Source: Janthinobacterium sp. 1_2014MBL_MicDiv (GTDB taxonomy: Bacteria > Pseudomonadota > Gammaproteobacteria > Burkholderiales > Burkholderiaceae_D). From it: a stretch of 64,000 bases of DNA. Of the stretch, positions 1-7,518 are shown piece after piece. Positions within the stretch are counted from its first letter, which is position 1, and each line of letters opens with the position of its first letter. Location: assembly GCF_001865675.1 (NCBI RefSeq), contig NZ_CP011319.1, forward strand, positions 3,844,001 to 3,908,000, given 5' to 3'. The notes under the pieces were generated by a model, which was given only the letters and a program-made list of their open reading frames with translations, did not search any database and was not told the DNA's origin. Made by a program: the position numbers and the translations under genes.

Positions 1-1
1 G

Positions 2-319
2 ATCCCGCACAAGGACCGCGGCGGCCTCAGCTACCTGGTGGCGGGCCTGTGCCTGGCGCAGGGCTTCTTTCCGAAGGCGGCGCGCGCCCTGTCGCGCAAG
101 ACGTCGCAGCTGAACCTGATCGAAGCCAACATGGGCATCGCCATCGTCCCCGACAGCATGCGCCTGGTGGCGCCGCCCGGCGTGCGTTTTATCGCCCTGC
201 CCGACGACGAGTCGCATTCCGTCGTCGGCCTGATCTCGCCGCGCGCAGCCAGCGGCATGGTGGCCGCGTTCACGGAAGCGTTCGTGCGCGAGATGAACGG
301 GCTGCAGGCGGCGGATTAA
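2..319 (+). CDS. LysR-family regulator, C-terminal fragment
   Basis: The window opens inside this gene; only about 105 C-terminal residues are present, read in frame from base 2. The part seen looks like the second half of a LysR effector-binding domain: a stretch reading NLIEANMGIAIVPDSM matches the region where these regulators return to the first subdomain after the ligand pocket, and it is followed by the usual strand (VRFIALPD) and a final helix. The DNA-binding domain lies outside the window, so targets and ligand cannot be inferred. The stop codon overlaps the stop of the convergent TrpF-like gene by a few bases. Confidence 0.75.
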   Translation: MPHKDRGGLSYLVAGLCLAQGFFPKAARALSRKTSQLNLIEANMGIAIVPDSMRLVAPPGVRFIALPDDESHSVVGLISPRAASGMVAAFTEAFVREMNGLQAAD

Positions 320-993
320 CCTTCCGCGTACAGCGCCGCATCGGCCTCGCGCACGGCCGCCATCAGCAAGGCCAGTTTCATGACATCGAGCTTGCCGTCG
401 GTGCGCACGCGCGAGCACAGGTCGATGCCGTACGGGCGCACCTGGCGCAGCGCGTCCGCCACATTGGCCGCATCGAGGCCGCCAGCCAGGAAGACGGGAC
501 GCGGGCTGGCGCGCACGAAGCGCGCGCTGATGCCCCAGTCGTGCGTGCGGCCCGTGCCGCCCAGTTCCGGGACAGGCGCGCCGGGGCGGCCCGAGTCGAG
601 CAAAAACGCATGCACATGGGGCGCGTAGGCGGGAATCAGCTCCAGCGCCTCGTCTCCCTCCACGTGGATCACCTGCACACGCCGCACGTGGGGCAGCAGG
701 CGCGCCAGTTCGGCCACCTCGCCCGGGTCGACATGGCCGACGATCTGCACGGTGGTCGGCTGCGTGGCGCGCACGTGCCCGGCGATGGCCTGCGCCGTCG
801 TTTCGGATGTCAGCAGGAAGGTGGACACGGGCGGCGGCGTCCACGCGGCGATCTGCGCGATGCGCGCATCCGGGATCGGGCCGGGGCCGGACGGCATGGC
901 GCCCACCAGGCCCAGCGCGTCGGCGCCGGCAGCAATCGCCAGTTGCGCCTCGTCGATGGAAGCGATGCAGCAGATCTTGATGCGGGTTCTCAT
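316..993 (-). CDS. TrpF-like phosphoribosylanthranilate isomerase family protein
   Basis: A 225-residue (beta/alpha)8 protein of the TrpF family, which isomerises phosphoribosylanthranilate in tryptophan synthesis. Seen: N-terminal KICC (family KICG, with the catalytic Cys at residue 8), FLLDS with the general-acid Asp at about 133, GGTGRTHDW for phosphate and substrate contacts, and FLAGGLDAANV. The motif after the Cys is altered (CIAS rather than GIT/GIR). It stands alone rather than beside trpB/trpA, so it may be a second TrpF-type enzyme with another substrate. The start ATG at 993 has about 130 bp of upstream non-coding sequence. Family confident; exact reaction less so. Confidence 0.75.
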   Translation of the reverse strand: MRTRIKICCIASIDEAQLAIAAGADALGLVGAMPSGPGPIPDARIAQIAAWTPPPVSTFLLTSETTAQAIAGHVRATQPTTVQIVGHVDPGEVAELARLLPHVRRVQVIHVEGDEALELIPAYAPHVHAFLLDSGRPGAPVPELGGTGRTHDWGISARFVRASPRPVFLAGGLDAANVADALRQVRPYGIDLCSRVRTDGKLDVMKLALLMAAVREADAALYAEG

Positions 994-1121
994 GGTCTTG
1001 GGTCGTCAGTATGAATGATCAACATTACAACACAGGGAGAGTGCGCACGCCAAGGCACGCGGTCAAGCGCGCATGCAATTGTGTGCCAGAATGGGGCCAT
1101 CGCACACTTCCAGAGGAACCC

Positions 1122-1349
1122 ATGGCCGACTACAAGAATCCCAGCTACGTGGCCCGCTCCATGCATCCGCGCTTCGACGAACTGACGTCGCCCGGCGAAG
1201 CCGTGCCGTATTCGGGCATTTACCGCTGCGACGGCTGCGCGCATGAAATCGTCTCGACGGAAGGCCACGTCATGCCGCCGCAAAACCACCACCAGCACAG
1301 CAGCGAGCAGGGCGCGATCCGCTGGCGCCTGATCGTCAGCCCCCGCTGA
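1122..1349 (+). CDS. Small conserved hypothetical protein with a CxxC pair
   Basis: A 75-residue protein. The ATG at 1122 is preferred over upstream starts because AGAGGA lies just before it and the protein then begins MADYKNPSY. Central YSGIYRCDGCAHEIVSTEGH holds one CxxC pair and several His, followed by a His-rich PQNHHQHSS segment, so a single metal site is possible. Function not recognised; similar short proteins are, as I recall, common in Burkholderiales. It is followed directly by a short tandem repeat. Confidence 0.6.
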   Translation: MADYKNPSYVARSMHPRFDELTSPGEAVPYSGIYRCDGCAHEIVSTEGHVMPPQNHHQHSSEQGAIRWRLIVSPR

Positions 1350-1360
1350 CGGCGGCGCGC

Positions 1361-1402
1361 GATTGTGCGTGGATTGTGCGTGGATTGTGCGTGGATTGTG
1401 CG
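1361..1402. repeat. 11-bp tandem repeat, about 3.8 copies
   Basis: Three exact copies of GATTGTGCGTG followed by a fourth truncated to GATTGTGCG, starting 11 bp after the stop codon of the preceding small gene. No coding frame is supported through it. The copies are identical, which suggests recent slippage or active variation in copy number. Confidence 0.85.
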
Positions 1403-1482
1403 GCGCAGATTGACAGGCGCCGGGCGCCGGCCGATACTTGATTCATCCCGGATCGCCAATAGAACGCCACTGGAACGCCCGC

Positions 1483-1887
1483 ATGCGCATCGTCGATTTT
1501 GAAGTCCGCAAGGAGTGCCCGCCGCAGCTGTGCGACTGCGAGCGCGAGCGGCTGCTCGCCGATCCGCAGGCGGATGTCACCATCCTGCGCCTGAACCTGA
1601 CGGAAGAAAAGCGCCTGCTCGCGCATATCGACGGCATTGCCACGTATGCGCAGCTGAAACAGCTGCAGCAGCGCCTGCAGGCCAACCTGGGAGTGGAACT
1701 GCAGATTGCGCCGGGCGGCGGCGAAGTGCGCACCGTGCGCGGCTTCCAGATCCGCCTGCTCGAGCGTCCGGGCCTGTGCCGCAAGACGCGCGCCGCCATC
1801 CCCGCCGCCGTGCGGCGCTGCCTGGCCGCGCATCCCGAGATCGCGTTTGCGATCCTGAATGAAAACGATCTGCTCGGCGGGGTGTGA
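1483..1887 (+). CDS. Hypothetical protein
   Basis: A 134-residue protein if it starts at the ATG at 1483 (MRIVDFEVRKECPP); an in-frame start at 1438 would add 15 residues rich in Pro and Arg that look like non-coding sequence. It has five Cys (ECPPQLCDCE near the N terminus, two further on) and a mostly helical Gln/Leu-rich middle (QLKQLQQRLQ). The N-terminal CPxxxCxC cluster could bind a metal. I do not recognise the family. It ends immediately before a REP-like palindrome and converges on the RlmN-type gene. Confidence 0.55.
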   Translation: MRIVDFEVRKECPPQLCDCERERLLADPQADVTILRLNLTEEKRLLAHIDGIATYAQLKQLQQRLQANLGVELQIAPGGGEVRTVRGFQIRLLERPGLCRKTRAAIPAAVRRCLAAHPEIAFAILNENDLLGGV

Positions 1888-1894
1888 ACCGGGC

Positions 1895-1978
1895 AGGTCG
1901 GATTAGCGGGCACCGCGTAATCCGACACCATTGTTGGCGTATGTGCGAATGTCGGATTACGCTCCGCTAATCCGACCT
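1895..1978. repeat. REP-like nested inverted repeat
   Basis: Outer arms AGGTCGGATTAGCGG (1895-1909) and CCGCTAATCCGACCT (1964-1978) are perfect inverse complements. Inside them GCGTAATCCGAC (1915-1926) and GTCGGATTACGC (1951-1962) form a second perfect pair. The right outer arm covers most of the TAG stop codon of the minus-strand RlmN-type gene. The TCGGATTA-type motif is characteristic of dispersed REP elements in proteobacteria. A diverged relative (TCGGCTTA) lies at about 58994-59019. Confidence 0.8.
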
Positions 1979-3011
1979 ACGCCGTCACGCCGGCACGGAT
2001 GGGAATGACCTTGCCTTTCGCCTCGCGCGCGCGTAGCTGCCCGCAGCCCCCTTCCACGTCCTGCCCCGCCGAATCGCGCAATTTGGTCAGCACGCCCCGC
2101 TCGTGCAATGCGGCGGCAAGCGCACGCGCCTTGTCCCAGCTGGGGCGCCTGAACGGCAAGTCGTCGATGGTGTTATACGGGATCATGTTCAGCACCGCAT
2201 ATTTCCCCTTCAGCAGGTCGACGATGCCATCCATCTCGTCGTCGCCATCGTTGACGCCTTCCATCAGGGTCCATTGATATTGCACCGGATAGCCGGTCAG
2301 GCGCGCATACGACTCGCCGAAGTCCACCAGTTCGCGCGGGGAGAGCCTGGGCGCGCGCGGCAGCAGCTGCTCGCGCAAGTCCTGTTTGGTCGTGTGCAGC
2401 GACAGCGCCAGCGCGGGCTTCACCCGTCCCTGCGGCAGGCGCTCGAAGGCGCGCGGGTCGCCCACGGTGGAAAACACGAGGTTCTTGTGGCCGATATTGC
2501 CCTCGGTGCCCAGCAACTCGATCGCTTCCATCACATTATTCAGGTTATGCGCCGGTTCGCCCATGCCCATGAAGACGACCTTCTTCACGGGGCGCAGCGT
2601 GCGCGCCAGCACCACCTGCGCGACGATCTCGCCGCTCGTCACCTGGCGGATCAGGCCATCGCGGCCCGTCATGCAGAACTGGCAGCCGACGGCGCAGCCG
2701 ACCTGGCTGGAGACGCACAGGCCGTCGCGCGGCAGCAGCACGCTTTCCACCGTCTGGCCATCATGCAGTCCCACCAGCAGGCGCGCCGAGCCGTCCGCGC
2801 CCGGATGGGTGCTGAGCAGCTTGAGCATGCCCTGCAATTCGAGGTCCAGCGCAGGCAAGGCCAGCCGCACGGGCAGCGGCAGGAAATCCTCGGCGCGGCG
2901 CCGGCCCTGATCATGCGGCTGCGCCTGTATCCAGTCGCGCAGCACGCGCTGTTCGTGCAGGGGCTTGGCGCCGAGCGCGCGCAGGCGCTGGCGGAGGTGG
3001 TCGATTTGCAT
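1977..3011 (-). CDS. RlmN-like radical SAM RNA methyltransferase
   Basis: A 344-residue protein of the RlmN/Cfr family, which transfers a methyl group to C2 of adenosine in rRNA or tRNA using S-adenosylmethionine. Seen: radical-SAM cluster GCAVGCQFCMTG (C106, C110, C113), the resolving Cys in LCVSSQ (C99), GMGEPAHNLNNV, and the methyl-carrying Cys in GGCGQLRA (C323); spacings match E. coli RlmN, so all mechanistic cysteines are kept. The N-terminal domain looks shorter than in canonical RlmN. It stands behind phnA and its terminator, not next to ndk as canonical rlmN often is, so it may be a paralogue. Its stop codon lies in a REP-like arm. Confidence 0.8.
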   Translation of the reverse strand: MQIDHLRQRLRALGAKPLHEQRVLRDWIQAQPHDQGRRRAEDFLPLPVRLALPALDLELQGMLKLLSTHPGADGSARLLVGLHDGQTVESVLLPRDGLCVSSQVGCAVGCQFCMTGRDGLIRQVTSGEIVAQVVLARTLRPVKKVVFMGMGEPAHNLNNVMEAIELLGTEGNIGHKNLVFSTVGDPRAFERLPQGRVKPALALSLHTTKQDLREQLLPRAPRLSPRELVDFGESYARLTGYPVQYQWTLMEGVNDGDDEMDGIVDLLKGKYAVLNMIPYNTIDDLPFRRPSWDKARALAAALHERGVLTKLRDSAGQDVEGGCGQLRAREAKGKVIPIRAGVTA

Positions 3012-3024
3012 GGCGTCTGAATAA

Positions 3025-3060
3025 GAAAACGGCGCGCAGGAATGAAGCCCGGCGCGCCGT
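3025..3060 (-). terminator. Rho-independent terminator after phnA/yjdM
   Basis: Arms ACGGCGCGC and GCGCGCCGT (3029-3037 and 3052-3060) form a perfect 9-bp stem with a 14-nt loop. Read on the minus strand the stem is followed by TTTTCTTATT, as expected for termination downstream of the yjdM-like gene and ahead of the RlmN-type gene. Confidence 0.7.
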
Positions 3061-3076
3061 ATTACGGGTAAAAGCG

Positions 3077-3418
3077 TTAGACTTTTTTGACGAATTCCGT
3101 CTTCAGGCTCATCGAGCCGAAGCCGTCGATCTTGCAGTCGATGTCATGGTCGGCATCGACCAGGCGGATGTTCTTGACCTTGGTACCCATCTTGACGACA
3201 CCGCCGCCGCCCTTCAGCTTCAAGTCCTTGATGACGCTGACCGTGTCGCCGTCCTGCAGGATATTGCCGGCCGCGTCGCGGTACACCTTGACGCCCTCTT
3301 CCACCGCATCGCCAGCCGTGGCCGACCATTCATGCGCGCATTCAGGGCAGATCAACTGGCTGCCATCTTCGTACGTGAATTCGGATTTGCATTGCGGGCA
3401 TGGTGGTAATGTGCTCAT
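3077..3418 (-). CDS. phnA: YjdM/PhnA family zinc-ribbon protein
   Basis: A 113-residue protein matching YjdM (historically called PhnA). It starts with a zinc ribbon, CPQC and CPEC separated by 15 residues, and continues with the compact beta domain of the family (GNILQDGDTVSVIKDLKLKG). Full length for the family. Its role is unclear despite the alkylphosphonate name; no phosphonate genes are nearby. It is monocistronic by position: a terminator follows and about 90 bp separate it from the metal exporter gene upstream. Confidence 0.9.
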   Translation of the reverse strand: MSTLPPCPQCKSEFTYEDGSQLICPECAHEWSATAGDAVEEGVKVYRDAAGNILQDGDTVSVIKDLKLKGGGGVVKMGTKVKNIRLVDADHDIDCKIDGFGSMSLKTEFVKKV

Positions 3419-3510
3419 ACTTCTCTCTGTCTGGTGAACAGCGTTGTGCTGTAAAAGCCGACAGTATACTGCCTACGCCCCGCATCAGCGTGCTTTTTTA
3501 GCCATCATTA

Positions 3511-4470
3511 TCAAGTACGGCGCACAATTTCGATGGTGCTGTGGACGATTTCCTCGTGGACGCCGATGCGCGCGCGCAGCTCGGCGGCCGTCAAGGCCGG
3601 ATCGCGGCTGACGACGGACAAGGCGCACGAATACAGTTGCTTGCCCACGCGCCAGACGTGCAGGTCGACGATGCGCGGCGTGTCGCCGGCGCTGTCCACC
3701 TCCACCGCCTCGCGGATTTCCTGCACCACGGGGTGGTCCATTTCGCGGTCCAGCAAGACCTTGCCCGTCTCCTGCATCAGCTTTTTCGCCCACAGCGCCA
3801 CCAGCACGGCGCCGACGATGCCCATCACGGGATCGAGCCAGCGCCAGCCATACAGCCAGGCGCCCGCCAGCGCGACGATGGCCAGCACGGACGTGGCGGC
3901 ATCGGCCAGCACGTGGACATACGCGGCCTTCATGTTCAGGTCTTCGCCATGGTGGTGGCCGTGGTGCTCGTGATGCTCATGCCCATGGTGGTGGCCGTGG
4001 TCATGGTGGCCGCCGAGTATCAGCGCGCATGCCAGGTTCACCAGCAAGCCAAAGGCGGCTACCGCCATCGCCTCGGGATAGTGGATGGCCTGCGGCGAGA
4101 ACAGGCGCTCGACGGAAGCGGCCAGCATCAGCACGGCCACGCCCAGCAGCAGGATGGCGCTCGTGTAGCCGGCCAGCACCTCGATCTTCCACGTGCCGAA
4201 GGCAAAGCGGGGATCGCGCGCATAGCGGCGCGCCGCCGCATACGCAAACGCGGCCAGGCCGATGGCCAGCGCGTGCGAACTCATATGCCAGCCATCGGCC
4301 AGCAAGGCCATGGAGTTGTACCACCAGCCGGCGGCGATTTCCAGCGCCATGGTGGCCAGGGTGATCCACATGACGAGGCGCGCGCGGCTTTCCGCCTTGC
4401 CATTGGCGCCGTCAAACACATGCTCGTGCTGCCAGGCGGAGAGGTCTTCCGCCATGTTTTGCTGTTTCAT
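3511..4470 (-). CDS. dmeF: CDF-family divalent metal exporter, DmeF type
   Basis: A 319-residue cation diffusion facilitator of the inner membrane, exporting divalent metal in exchange for protons. Seen: about six membrane segments, metal site A residues in LLADGWHMSSH (about 57-67) and HVLADAATS, and a very His-rich cytoplasmic loop between segments 4 and 5 (GGHHDHGHHHGHEHHEHHGH). The N-terminal WQHEHVF and the His loop are typical of DmeF-type Co/Ni exporters. The RcnR-family repressor gene lies 19 bp upstream on the same strand, which supports a metal-induced two-gene operon. Metal specificity (Co, Ni or other) is inferred. Confidence 0.85.
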   Translation of the reverse strand: MKQQNMAEDLSAWQHEHVFDGANGKAESRARLVMWITLATMALEIAAGWWYNSMALLADGWHMSSHALAIGLAAFAYAAARRYARDPRFAFGTWKIEVLAGYTSAILLLGVAVLMLAASVERLFSPQAIHYPEAMAVAAFGLLVNLACALILGGHHDHGHHHGHEHHEHHGHHHGEDLNMKAAYVHVLADAATSVLAIVALAGAWLYGWRWLDPVMGIVGAVLVALWAKKLMQETGKVLLDREMDHPVVQEIREAVEVDSAGDTPRIVDLHVWRVGKQLYSCALSVVSRDPALTAAELRARIGVHEEIVHSTIEIVRRT

Positions 4471-4489
4471 GCCGTTCTTCCTTGCCGTG

Positions 4490-4765
4490 TCATTTGAGGT
4501 AGGTGCGCAAAATGCCCGCGATATCGTCGGCGCCCCTGGCCCGCTCGTCGCTGCCGATGTCCGGGCTGGCCACGTGCTCGCGCAGGTGCTCCTCGATGAC
4601 TTCCGCCATCAGGCCATTCACGGCGCCGCGCACGGCGGCGATCAGCTGCAGCACCTCGCCGCAGTCGCGCCCCTCTTCCAGGCCCCGCTCCAAGCCTTCC
4701 ACCTGGCCGCGGATGCGCTTCACGCGATTGAGCAGCCTGGTCTTGTTGTGCGATGTGTGTCCCAT
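4490..4765 (-). CDS. RcnR/DmeR-family metal-responsive repressor
   Basis: A 91-residue all-helical repressor of the CsoR/RcnR/FrmR family. The ATG at 4765 gives MGHTSHNKTRLLNRVKRIRG, the normal start of the family; an upstream in-frame start would add non-homologous residues and overlap the operator. His3, Cys35 and His60 (HxxR..., GRDC, EEHLREH) fit the N-terminal His plus Cys and His metal pattern of Ni/Co sensors rather than the Cu(I) pattern of CsoR. First gene of the dmeF operon. A G-tract operator lies 17 bp upstream. Formaldehyde sensing (FrmR-like) is an alternative, but the dmeF partner argues for metal. Confidence 0.85.
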   Translation of the reverse strand: MGHTSHNKTRLLNRVKRIRGQVEGLERGLEEGRDCGEVLQLIAAVRGAVNGLMAEVIEEHLREHVASPDIGSDERARGADDIAGILRTYLK

Positions 4766-4781
4766 GATTTCGTCTCGATAA

Positions 4782-4803
4782 ATACTATAGGGGGGTATAC
4801 TAT
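4782..4803. promoter_or_regulatory. Operator for the RcnR/CsoR-family repressor
   Basis: ATACTATA followed by six G and then TATACTAT: a G6 tract flanked by AT-rich half-sites, the standard binding site of this repressor family. It lies directly upstream of the repressor start codon on the minus strand, so autoregulation of the dmeR-dmeF operon is likely. Confidence 0.75.
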
Positions 4804-4882
4804 CAGAAACCACCGCGGCCGCGGCAAGGCGCAAAAAAAGCCGCGCATCCTGGCGGATGGGCGGCTGCATGGCGACGACGTT

Positions 4883-5710
4883 TTATGAGGCAGGATCGGC
4901 GATCTTTTGCAGCTTGCTGGCCAGCGACGCATCGGACAATTCACCCAGGTGCGTATCGACCAATCGCCCTTGCGCGTCGTAGAACAGGGTGGTGGGCAGG
5001 GCCGAGGAACCGGCCGCCTTGCCCAGCGCCGCCTCGCTGTCGAGCACCACATTGCGCAGCGCCAGGCCGCCCGGCGCAAGGAAGGCGTGGACGGCGGCGG
5101 CGTCCTCGCGCTGGTTCGCATACACGAAGACGATACCGGCATGCGCCTTCTGCGCGGCGGCCAGCACGGGCATCTCGCGCCGGCACGGCGGGCACCAGCT
5201 GGCCCACAGGTTGACCACCATGGGCTTGCCGCCGGCCAGCGCCGCCAGGGTCGTCGGCGCGCCGTCGACAGTCTGCAGCGCCACGGCCGGCAGGGCCGTC
5301 GGCTTGTCATATGCCAGCCCCAGGCCCGCACTCAGCACGCCCCAGGCCAGCGCGCCCGACGCCACGCTGAGCGCCAGCGGACGGCGCGCGGCCGCCATGG
5401 CGGGACGCCGGCAGCGCCACGCGGCCACCAGCAGCGCGCAGGCGATGCCGGCCGGTGCCAGGAAACCGCCATCGCGGATATTGATGATGGACCAGGGCGC
5501 CGCCAGGTACTGTTCATGCCAGCGCAGCACGAAGGCCAGCCGCGCCGCCAGCAGCCCGGCGATCAGCATGTCGGACACGAGGGGGCCGGCATCGGGCATC
5601 TGGCGCCGGCGTTGCAGCCAATGCGCCACGCCGTAGGCCACGCACAGCGAAACGATCAGCAGGACCAGGCCTGTGGGCAGGGCCAGGGGGCCGATTTGCA
5701 GGGACAGCAT
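4883..5710 (-). CDS. TlpA-type thioredoxin with Lgt-like membrane domain
   Basis: A 275-residue fusion. Residues about 5-130 hold several membrane segments; the part around ARLAFVLRWHEQYLAAP and INIRDGGFLAPAG resembles prolipoprotein diacylglyceryl transferase (Lgt), but the HGG catalytic region of Lgt reads APAG here, so lipid transfer is unlikely. Residues about 140-275 form a periplasmic thioredoxin domain with WASWCPPCRREMP and cis-Pro in ALPTTLF, as in TlpA/ResA reductases that act in cytochrome c maturation or disulfide repair. It stands alone between the metal operon and a DUF2325 gene. Thiol-disulfide role confident, target unknown. Confidence 0.8.
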   Translation of the reverse strand: MLSLQIGPLALPTGLVLLIVSLCVAYGVAHWLQRRRQMPDAGPLVSDMLIAGLLAARLAFVLRWHEQYLAAPWSIINIRDGGFLAPAGIACALLVAAWRCRRPAMAAARRPLALSVASGALAWGVLSAGLGLAYDKPTALPAVALQTVDGAPTTLAALAGGKPMVVNLWASWCPPCRREMPVLAAAQKAHAGIVFVYANQREDAAAVHAFLAPGGLALRNVVLDSEAALGKAAGSSALPTTLFYDAQGRLVDTHLGELSDASLASKLQKIADPAS

Positions 5711-5784
5711 GGGCGCTCTCTATCTCGTCGAATGGACGACCATTCTGCCCCATGCGGATTAAGCAGGCGTTAAGCGGCGCGAAG

Positions 5785-6492
5785 TCAGGTGGCCAGCGCT
5801 TCCTTGCGCACGAAGTGCATGGCTTGCGGCTGGTCCACCAGCACGCACTGCTTGCCCGTGCGCTTGCAGTGGTCGTGCACGCGCCAATAGGCGTCATGGC
5901 TGACGCAGCCCGTCTGGCAAATCACCAGGTCGGCCGCCACCAGGCCCGCTTCCAGCGCCGCCGCATCGTCTGCGCCATCGTCGCCGCCTGCGTGATGCAG
6001 GAAGCGTCCGCCGGCCTGCTCGATGGCTTGCTGCGCCACGTTGGCGCCATCCGCGTCCTGGCCCGCTTCCGGGTGCAAATAGTTACCCACATACAGCACG
6101 GCCTTTTCGCGCACGCCCGCCAGCAGGTCCGCTTGCAGCGCGGCACGGGGCACGGCCGAGGGCGCAGGCACCCACTGCAGACGCAGCAATTCGCGCATCA
6201 GGTCCTGCACCCGCTCGGTCAGCCATTCGACCTTGCGCGCCAGCCGCGCGCGCGTCGGCAAACCCGGCGCGGCGGCAGCCAGCTCGGCCAGTTCCTCGCG
6301 CGCCAGCGCCAGCTTCGTGTCGCGGATGACGACCTGTGCCCGCGCGCGCATCAATTCCGCTTCCAGCTGCGCAATGCGCGCCGCCTGCCCGGCCAATTGC
6401 GCACTGCAGCGGGCCTGCGCCCGTCCATATTCGCCCATCAGCACGCGATGTTCGTGCGCAATCAAATCCTCGTTACCGTACAAACTGCCCAT
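5785..6492 (-). CDS. DUF2325 protein with N-terminal coiled coil
   Basis: A 235-residue protein. The ATG at 6492 is chosen because AAGGAGGGC precedes it; the longer frame up to 6555 runs towards a Fur-like site with no ribosome site. Residues about 10-110 are a helical coiled coil (Arg/Glu/Ala/Leu-rich, RAQARCSAQLAGQAARIAQL). The C-terminal part is the DUF2325 domain: VLYVGNY near its start, ADLVICQTGCVSHDAYWRV and CVLVDQP at the end. The family is uncharacterised. The upstream Fur-like site suggests iron control. Family confident, function unknown. Confidence 0.75.
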   Translation of the reverse strand: MGSLYGNEDLIAHEHRVLMGEYGRAQARCSAQLAGQAARIAQLEAELMRARAQVVIRDTKLALAREELAELAAAAPGLPTRARLARKVEWLTERVQDLMRELLRLQWVPAPSAVPRAALQADLLAGVREKAVLYVGNYLHPEAGQDADGANVAQQAIEQAGGRFLHHAGGDDGADDAAALEAGLVAADLVICQTGCVSHDAYWRVHDHCKRTGKQCVLVDQPQAMHFVRKEALAT

Positions 6493-6556
6493 CATGCCCT
6501 CCTTCACACGCGTGGCGCCATTGCGCCGGCCCATCGCCACCCCATTGAGCCGCATT

Positions 6557-6575
6557 ATAAATGAGAATCATTATT
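6557..6575. promoter_or_regulatory. Fur-box-like site upstream of the DUF2325 gene
   Basis: ATAAATGAGAATCATTATT matches the 19-bp Fur consensus at 14 positions, including the whole central AATCATTAT half. It lies about 65 bp upstream of the chosen DUF2325 start and downstream of the exported-protein gene, so it would act on the DUF2325 promoter. Confidence 0.55.
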
Positions 6576-6624
6576 ATTTGCGCATGCACGTGTGCGCAGT
6601 AGGGATATGCGAGCGCCGCCGGCG

Positions 6625-7227
6625 TCAGGCAGCGGGCGAACAGGACAGCATGTGCTGCCAGACGTCATCCTGCACCTGCCGCACGTGCCGCAAGCCGTCC
6701 GCGCCGCGATACGTGTCCAGGGCATTCGGCCACGCGATATCGATGAACAACAGCCGTTGCGGATCGATCAGCAGGGACTGGCCCACATAATTTCCCTTGA
6801 TCTCGCCCTTGTTCACGGCCAGCAGGCGCGCGCCGCCGGCCAGCGCCCGCTCTTCGAGGACCACGCCGCTGCGTTCGGCCACATCGCGCAGCCAGCGCTC
6901 ACGCCAGCGCGCCTGTTCCTCGAATTGCCCCGCCGGCGGCCGGTCGAGCTTGACCACGGCCGCCACGGGCCCGCCGATGCCCGCCTGCAGCGAAAAGCCC
7001 ATGCGTTCCTGCAGTTCGACCGTGTACGCCTCGCCCTTGACCTCGATCCGGTAGCGCCCCGCCCCGTCCTGCACCCGCAGGTCGGCCTGGTGATAGGCGG
7101 GCCGGACGCAATTGGCATATTGATAGGCGAGCACATCGAGGAACGGCGGTTCGGCGGGGGCTGACGCCGCCATGGCGGGCGACAGGCTGGCACACAGCGC
7201 GGCGGCGGCGCATTTCATCGTATTCAT
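6625..7227 (-). CDS. Exported hypothetical protein
   Basis: A 200-residue protein with a clear Sec signal peptide (MNTMKCAAAALCASLSPAMA, cleavage after AMA or ASA at about 20-22). The mature part begins FLDVLAYQYANCVRPAYHQADL and contains beta-rich segments (RYRIEVKGEAYTVELQERMG) and a late YVGQSLLIDPQRLLFIDI. No family recognised. It is divergent from vgrG-1 across about 290 bp and read towards the DUF2325 gene, with the Fur-like site in between. Periplasmic location is inferred from the signal peptide. Confidence 0.65.
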   Translation of the reverse strand: MNTMKCAAAALCASLSPAMAASAPAEPPFLDVLAYQYANCVRPAYHQADLRVQDGAGRYRIEVKGEAYTVELQERMGFSLQAGIGGPVAAVVKLDRPPAGQFEEQARWRERWLRDVAERSGVVLEERALAGGARLLAVNKGEIKGNYVGQSLLIDPQRLLFIDIAWPNALDTYRGADGLRHVRQVQDDVWQHMLSCSPAA

Positions 7228-7518
7228 ACTTTCTCCGGTTCACGTGGCACGGCAATGACGGCCGGAAACAGGTCCGGCCCGCCATCATGTTGCTTCTACA
7301 TAATATTTTGCACAATTTTTTATTGATGGTGGAATTGGCAAGAGCGGCACTCTACCTGACGGAGAAAAAATCGCCCGCACGGCCTGCGCAAGACAGCCCC
7401 TGGCGCGCGATTCAATTGAATCGCGCTTGTGAAATCGCTATTTCTAAGGTGTAATCTTATAAGCAAGTCATTGAATTAATTGCAAGTACGCTCATTTCGC
7501 CACACGGAGTTCCCTTCA

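Noticed and set aside
3961..4010. Simple-sequence repeat in the metal exporter gene
   Set aside because: The repetitive bases encode the His-rich metal-binding loop typical of DmeF exporters, so it is functional coding sequence.
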